Positions 60,425 to 64,000 of a DNA stretch of 64,000 nucleotides are shown here, piece by piece. This DNA comes from Metapseudomonas resinovorans DSM 21078 (GTDB lineage Bacteria; Pseudomonadota; Gammaproteobacteria; Pseudomonadales; Pseudomonadaceae). Every line of letters begins with the position of its first letter. The first letter of the stretch is position 1. Below the pieces are notes generated by a model. The model worked only from the letters and a program-made list of their open reading frames with translations, ran no database searches and was not told the origin of the DNA. Location of the stretch: positions 59,015 through 123,014 of the forward strand of contig NZ_AUIE01000023.1 of assembly GCF_000423545.1 (NCBI RefSeq). Reading direction: 5' to 3'. The position numbers were made by a program, and so were the translations under genes.

Positions 60425-62200
60425 TCATACGATGTCGAAGCGCAGCATCATCGCGTGGTCTTCATGGATCAGGTTGTGGCAGTGCATGACGTACTTGCCC
60501 TTGTAGTCCCTGAAGCGGATGAAGACGCGAATGGTCTCGTTCTTGTTGATCGTGTAGACGTCCTTTCGACCCAGTTCATGGGCAGGGATCGGCAGCTGCT
60601 GACCGTTGCGCATTCGCGAGATGATGCGGCCTTCCTCCAGGTGGATATGGATGGGGTGTGACCAGCCGTTGTCGATATTGATCAGCTCCCAGATCTCTCC
60701 ACGACCTTGGGGCACATTGAATCGGGGCGCATTGACGTTGACGAACTGCCCATTGATCGCCCACATGTTGTTGGAGCGCTCGAAGACGAAGCGGCGCACC
60801 GGGGCGGCGGCGATGTCAGCGGCGGTCACTGGCGGCAGAGGGCGCAGATTGGCGGGTACCTGGCTGAGGTCCTGGGCGGTTGGCCAGCGGTCCACCACGA
60901 TCTTCAGCACGCGGACGCCGGGCTCCTTGATGTCCTTGGGGCCGCGGGTCTCTTCCTGGCGCATGCGGTTCACCAGATAGAGCGTGGTGCCCACCACGTA
61001 CTTGGAAAAGTCGACCACTATGTCGGCGCGTTCGGCGACGCCAAGGGTAATGCTCTGCTGGTTGAGCAGCGGCTTGGGTAGCAGGTTGCCGTCGTTGCCG
61101 ATGTAGGTGAAGTTCTGCTTGATGTTGTTCGGGTTGACCAGCGAGAAGGCATAGAAAAGGCTCGGCCCGGCATTCAGCAAGCGGAAGCGATAGCGTCGCG
61201 CGGCCACTTTAAGCACCGGCTCGATCATGCCGTTGACCATGACCTTGTCGCCCAGCACCCCTTCGGGATTGATCTCGTCGTAGTAGAGCCTGCCTGTGGC
61301 GTCGAAGCGGCGGTCGGCGAAGGCCAGTGGGTAATCGTAGGGATGGCTGGGCAGGCGCAGCGCTCCCGGGGTCGGGTCAGCTTCGTTACCCGAATCCAGG
61401 TGATCGTAGAGCAGGTAGAAACCCACCAGGCCCCGATAGAGATTGGACGATGTGAAGTCCAGGGTGTGGTCGTGGTAGAAGAGCGTGCCCAGGGCTTCGC
61501 GGTAGTCACCCACACTGTTGGGCGGGGTGTTGAAGCCGGCATAGGCGTTGGGATAGAGGTGGTCCTTGAACTTGCCCTTGGCGGTCAGGGTTGGCCCGGC
61601 CTTGGTTGCGCTGTAGTAGTCACCGGGAAAGCCGTCGCTCTCCGCGCCCGCGTGCAGGTTGTGCAAGTGGGTGGAGATTTCCGGCGTGCCGAAGCCCGTG
61701 TGGTTGGCCGGCAGGTCGTTGTAGATGCGGCAGATCATCGGGTGACCGTAGTGGGTCATGACCGTCGCACTGAACTCGTTCGCCGGGGTATTGGCCGCGC
61801 GATAGGTCCACACCTTCTGCGCCGGATAGGCCGGGTTGAACACCCAGTTGGGCGTTTCCTTGGCGCGCAGCTCGTAGTACTCGGCGTTGGGACTGAACCG
61901 AGCCCAGAACTGGTGCGGTCCCCTCCCGGCTTCGCCACCGGCGACATTGGCCAGTTCGGTAGGTGCGGGATTGAGGTAAGGCACGCTGGCCGCGGGCACA
62001 ATCTGCTTGGGTAGCTGCATCACCCAGGGGGTTGTGGGTGGGCTGGGCGGCAATATCGGCGCCGCAGCCTCGCTTCGAGAGGTGCGTAGCAGGGCTGGTG
62101 CGGCTACAGCGGCGGCGGAAAGCTTGAGAAAGTCGCGCCGTCTTAGGTCCGCCAGCCTGTCTTTCTTGTTTTTGGCTTTCTCAGGATTTTTACCTTTCAT
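60425..62200 (-). CDS. Tat-exported multicopper oxidase
   Basis: 591 residues from ATG 62200 (GTGGAG 8 nt upstream; frame open to 62290). The twin-arginine signal is LRRRDFLKLSAAAVAAPALL. All four copper-binding segments are present: HLHNLHAG, FYHDHTLD, HPIHIHLEEG and HCHNLIHEDHAMM, the last with the T1 Cys, His and axial Met. Three cupredoxin domains are expected. The closest types are CotA/bilirubin-oxidase-like or CueO-like laccases; substrate (Cu(I), Mn(II), phenols) is not decidable from sequence. Confidence 0.92.
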   Translation of the reverse strand: MKGKNPEKAKNKKDRLADLRRRDFLKLSAAAVAAPALLRTSRSEAAAPILPPSPPTTPWVMQLPKQIVPAASVPYLNPAPTELANVAGGEAGRGPHQFWARFSPNAEYYELRAKETPNWVFNPAYPAQKVWTYRAANTPANEFSATVMTHYGHPMICRIYNDLPANHTGFGTPEISTHLHNLHAGAESDGFPGDYYSATKAGPTLTAKGKFKDHLYPNAYAGFNTPPNSVGDYREALGTLFYHDHTLDFTSSNLYRGLVGFYLLYDHLDSGNEADPTPGALRLPSHPYDYPLAFADRRFDATGRLYYDEINPEGVLGDKVMVNGMIEPVLKVAARRYRFRLLNAGPSLFYAFSLVNPNNIKQNFTYIGNDGNLLPKPLLNQQSITLGVAERADIVVDFSKYVVGTTLYLVNRMRQEETRGPKDIKEPGVRVLKIVVDRWPTAQDLSQVPANLRPLPPVTAADIAAAPVRRFVFERSNNMWAINGQFVNVNAPRFNVPQGRGEIWELINIDNGWSHPIHIHLEEGRIISRMRNGQQLPIPAHELGRKDVYTINKNETIRVFIRFRDYKGKYVMHCHNLIHEDHAMMLRFDIV

Positions 62201-62558
62201 GGGTGTGCTCCACCTCCCCACCACGAACCCGCGCAAACGGCCTGCCTTGGATGCAGTGCTCCAAAGCTCGTTTTCCCCATCCGTTTGCACGAAGGTGCAG
62301 GCCGCAAAAGAAATTGCTCGCGCGGCCCAAGCGCCAATAACTCGACTAAAGACCTCTCACTTGGCGAGCGCAATTGTCGAAATGACAATAATTCGCCGCT
62401 AATAGTGGCTAGTGGCTTCTGGCACTAGGTACAGCGCTGAATGTATCAAGATATTTCACGAAGACGGGCGGCTTGCTTGGGAGGGTAGGCGGTAGAGCGG
62501 TTGGAGCGGGGTGGTAGCGACCGGAAAGGAGGGTGAGTTCCGGTCGCTCCGGGGGGAG
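62201..62558. other. Intergenic region upstream of the multicopper oxidase with a palindrome
   Basis: 358 bp with no credible gene. ATTGTCGAAATGACAAT (62373-62389) is a perfect 6-5-6 palindrome in AT-rich DNA about 175 bp before the oxidase start and is the best operator candidate. Its spacing (15 bp between outer TTG and CAA) does not fit Anr. Bases 62460-62520 are G-rich. Confidence 0.55.
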
Positions 62559-63113
62559 TTACTTGTACTTGTCGTGGAACAGGGCGATCTGCTTGACCGG
62601 CTTGGGTTCTTCCTTGCCCAGGACGTACACCACGCGCTGACCCTCGGGGCCGCCGCCGATGTCGACGTAGCTGAAGGTCGGTTCGCCGATCTTGTACATG
62701 TCCATCATGTCGCCGTAGCGGCTGAACACGAAGATGACGCCTTCTTCGTCACGCAGTTCGCCATAGAAGGGCTGGGCGGGCGGCAGGCTGACATCGAGGA
62801 AGCGCTGGGCAGAGAGCGTTTTCGCATCCTTGCCCTGGTCGGCGGATTTCAGGATCAAGACGATGTTGCGACCGAAGCCGTCCTGCTTGCCGGTGTTCTG
62901 TTTGATCGGCGCAGTGCCACTCTTCACGTATTCCCGGTAGGTGGCGTAGTCGTCGAAGACGAACAGTTCTTTCTCGGTGCGGATCTGATACCAGTCTTCG
63001 TTATCCAGGGCTACCGCCTTGGCGGGGGCCGGGGCCTGCATGGCACAGGCGCTGAGGGTGGCGGCCAGCAGGGCGGCAACCAGGGGTTTGATCAGGTTCT
63101 TCTTGTCGTTCAT
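62559..63113 (-). CDS. Hypothetical lipoprotein
   Basis: 184 residues with a lipoprotein signal, LVAALLAATLSAC (LSAC lipobox, Cys near residue 23). The mature protein is beta-rich with WYQIRTEKELFVFDDYATYREYVKSG, RDEEGVIFVFSRYGDMMDMYKIGEP and a Pro-rich C-terminus. No family recognised. Single gene, AT-rich promoter region on its upstream side (63180-63240). Confidence 0.82.
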   Translation of the reverse strand: MNDKKNLIKPLVAALLAATLSACAMQAPAPAKAVALDNEDWYQIRTEKELFVFDDYATYREYVKSGTAPIKQNTGKQDGFGRNIVLILKSADQGKDAKTLSAQRFLDVSLPPAQPFYGELRDEEGVIFVFSRYGDMMDMYKIGEPTFSYVDIGGGPEGQRVVYVLGKEEPKPVKQIALFHDKYK

Positions 63114-63273
63114 CGGAGGTCCTCCCCAGGAAAGTGGAGCAGAGAATCTGCCTGTGGCGGATGACCGGTTGATGACGGCATTGTGTCGCTCGAATGAATT
63201 ACGAAAGGCTATTTATTTCAGTGATTTATAGGGACTTCTTAAGATGCGGCCTGTGCACGATGCCGGTGCAAAG

Positions 63274-63304
63274 AAAAAGGGTGGAGATTGTCGTCTCCAC
63301 CCTT
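63274..63304 (-). terminator. Intrinsic terminator of gcvT
   Basis: 11-bp perfect stem (AAGGGTGGAGA at 63277-63287 and complement at 63294-63304), TTGTCG loop, and a CTTTTTC tail on the minus strand, 40 bp past the gcvT stop. Confidence 0.9.
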
Positions 63305-63343
63305 CAAGGCCCCGCCGAAACGGGGCAGTCGAGGGACTCTGAT

Positions 63344-64000
63344 TCAGCCGCGGTAGTAGCGCTGTGGCACGAAGGGGGTCTTGGCCACTTTCATGGCGAC
63401 ACGCTTGCCGCGCACCAGGGCCCAGACCTCGCTGTCCAGGGCGGCATGGCTGGCCGCGACGTAGCCCATCGCGACCGGGGCGCCGAGGCTCGGGCCGAAC
63501 CCGCCGCTGGAGACACGGCCGATCACGGTGCCGTCGGCATCAACGATCTCGGCACCTTCGCGCACCGGTACGCGCTCTTGGGGCAGCAGGCCGACGCGCT
63601 TGCTGGGCACGCCGTCGCGCTGTTGGGCAAAGATCTTGCCGGCACCGGGGAAGTTGCCGGCGCGCAGGCCGTCGGCGCGGCGGGCCTTGGAGATGGCCCA
63701 GATGAGGCTCGCGTCCACCGGCGTGGTGTCGGTGTTCATGTCATGGCCGTAGAGGCACAGGCCGGCTTCCAGGCGCAGCGAGTCGCGGGCGCCCAGGCCA
63801 ATGGGCTGGACTTCCGGCTGGGCCAGCAGGGTGCGCGCCAGGGCTTCGGCCTGGGCCACGGGCACGGAAATCTCGTAACCGTCTTCGCCGGTGTAGCCGG
63901 AGCGGCTGATGTAGCACTCCACGCCTTCCAGGCGCACGCGGCCAAACTGCATGAAGGTCATTTTCTTCACGTCCGGCGCCAGGCGGCCGAGCACCTCGGC
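63344..64000 (-). CDS. gcvT: Glycine cleavage system T protein (aminomethyltransferase), 3' part only
   Basis: The 218 visible codons are the C-terminal part; the frame continues past the right edge. GVECYISRSGYTGEDGYEISVP is the folate-binding signature of GcvT, and GLGARDSLRLEAGLCLYGHDMNTDTTPVDASLIWAISK with the catalytic-site Arg/Asp region follows, then the barrel domain ending AKTPFVPQRYYRG. It transfers the aminomethyl carbon to tetrahydrofolate. Sequence before the window edge is needed for the start and neighbours. Confidence 0.94.
   Translation of the reverse strand, partial: AEVLGRLAPDVKKMTFMQFGRVRLEGVECYISRSGYTGEDGYEISVPVAQAEALARTLLAQPEVQPIGLGARDSLRLEAGLCLYGHDMNTDTTPVDASLIWAISKARRADGLRAGNFPGAGKIFAQQRDGVPSKRVGLLPQERVPVREGAEIVDADGTVIGRVSSGGFGPSLGAPVAMGYVAASHAALDSEVWALVRGKRVAMKVAKTPFVPQRYYRG

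Noticed and set aside
62374..62388. TTGTC-N5-GACAA as an Anr/Dnr box
   Set aside because: Spacing is one base too long and the inner bases differ from TTGAT/ATCAA.
1..64000. tRNA, rRNA, insertion sequence or prophage genes
   Set aside because: None were recognised on either strand; repeats found are short palindromic elements without transposase genes.

Overview
The window is GC-rich chromosomal DNA that reads as a Pseudomonas species. The genus call rests on gene content and order (MltA, an IlvA with its own leader, LutABC, PqiA-PqiA-PqiB-PqiC, Anr-type regulation, PuuE, a Usp/phosphoribosyltransferase/hydrolase run) and on short interspersed palindromes of the kind common in pseudomonads. 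The species cannot be fixed from sequence alone. No rRNA, tRNA, CRISPR array, prophage or insertion sequence was seen. Coding density is high and most genes form short same-strand operons.

Layout. 1-6.7 kb: a DUF1302 / DUF1329 / YCF48-like / MMPL-RND exporter operon, cut at the left edge. 6.8-16.7 kb: housekeeping envelope and metabolism genes (DUF3302 + HlyD-like pair, GNAT + PuuE pair, isochorismatase-like hydrolase, SulP transporter, a pqiAABC operon, a small conserved protein). 16.7-19.1 kb: an alpha/beta hydrolase, palindromic repeats, a cold-shock gene with a strong terminator, a 56-residue protein and a decayed agmatine deiminase fragment.

19.1-38.4 kb is the most distinctive stretch. 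It looks like a low-oxygen/stress island under Anr/FNR-type control: universal stress protein, phosphoribosyltransferase, small hydrolase, an acetyl-CoA-synthetase-like ligase, pyruvate-dehydrogenase-like E1 alpha, E1 beta and E2 with a free-standing acyl carrier protein, a second FtsH, a PAS-GGDEF-EAL protein, an orphan fimbrial subunit, a divergent PRPP synthetase with a partner phosphoribosyltransferase, an Hsp20, an orphan pair of sulfhydrogenase-type electron-transfer subunits, and an FNR-family regulator with all four cluster cysteines. Three perfect TTGAT-N4-ATCAA boxes and one near-perfect box precede the usp, ftsH, hsp20 and electron-transfer operons.

38.7-49.1 kb: a diguanylate cyclase, mltA, a small protein, ilvA preceded by a complete Ile-type attenuator (leader peptide, 1:2 / 2:3 / 3:4 hairpins), then a ThDP decarboxylase of the AruI type, a LacI/GntR-like repressor and the lutABC lactate-utilisation operon. 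The decarboxylase and lutABC share an almost identical ATGTTA-N4-TAACA operator, so they probably answer to the LacI-type repressor between them. The decarboxylase gene is flanked by inverted copies of a roughly 98-bp repeat.

49.1-58.5 kb: a LuxR regulator, a carbamoylase-type hydrolase, an amidinotransferase-fold enzyme, a LysR regulator, and a class II aldolase / YjiH-type membrane protein / YtcJ-like amidohydrolase / CobW GTPase operon. Together these look like a catabolic module for a nitrogenous (guanidino or ureido) compound of unknown identity. 58.6-64 kb: an exported protein made almost wholly of eight 13-residue tandem repeats, a Tat-exported multicopper oxidase with an SCO-type copper protein, a lipoprotein, and the 3' part of gcvT at the right edge.
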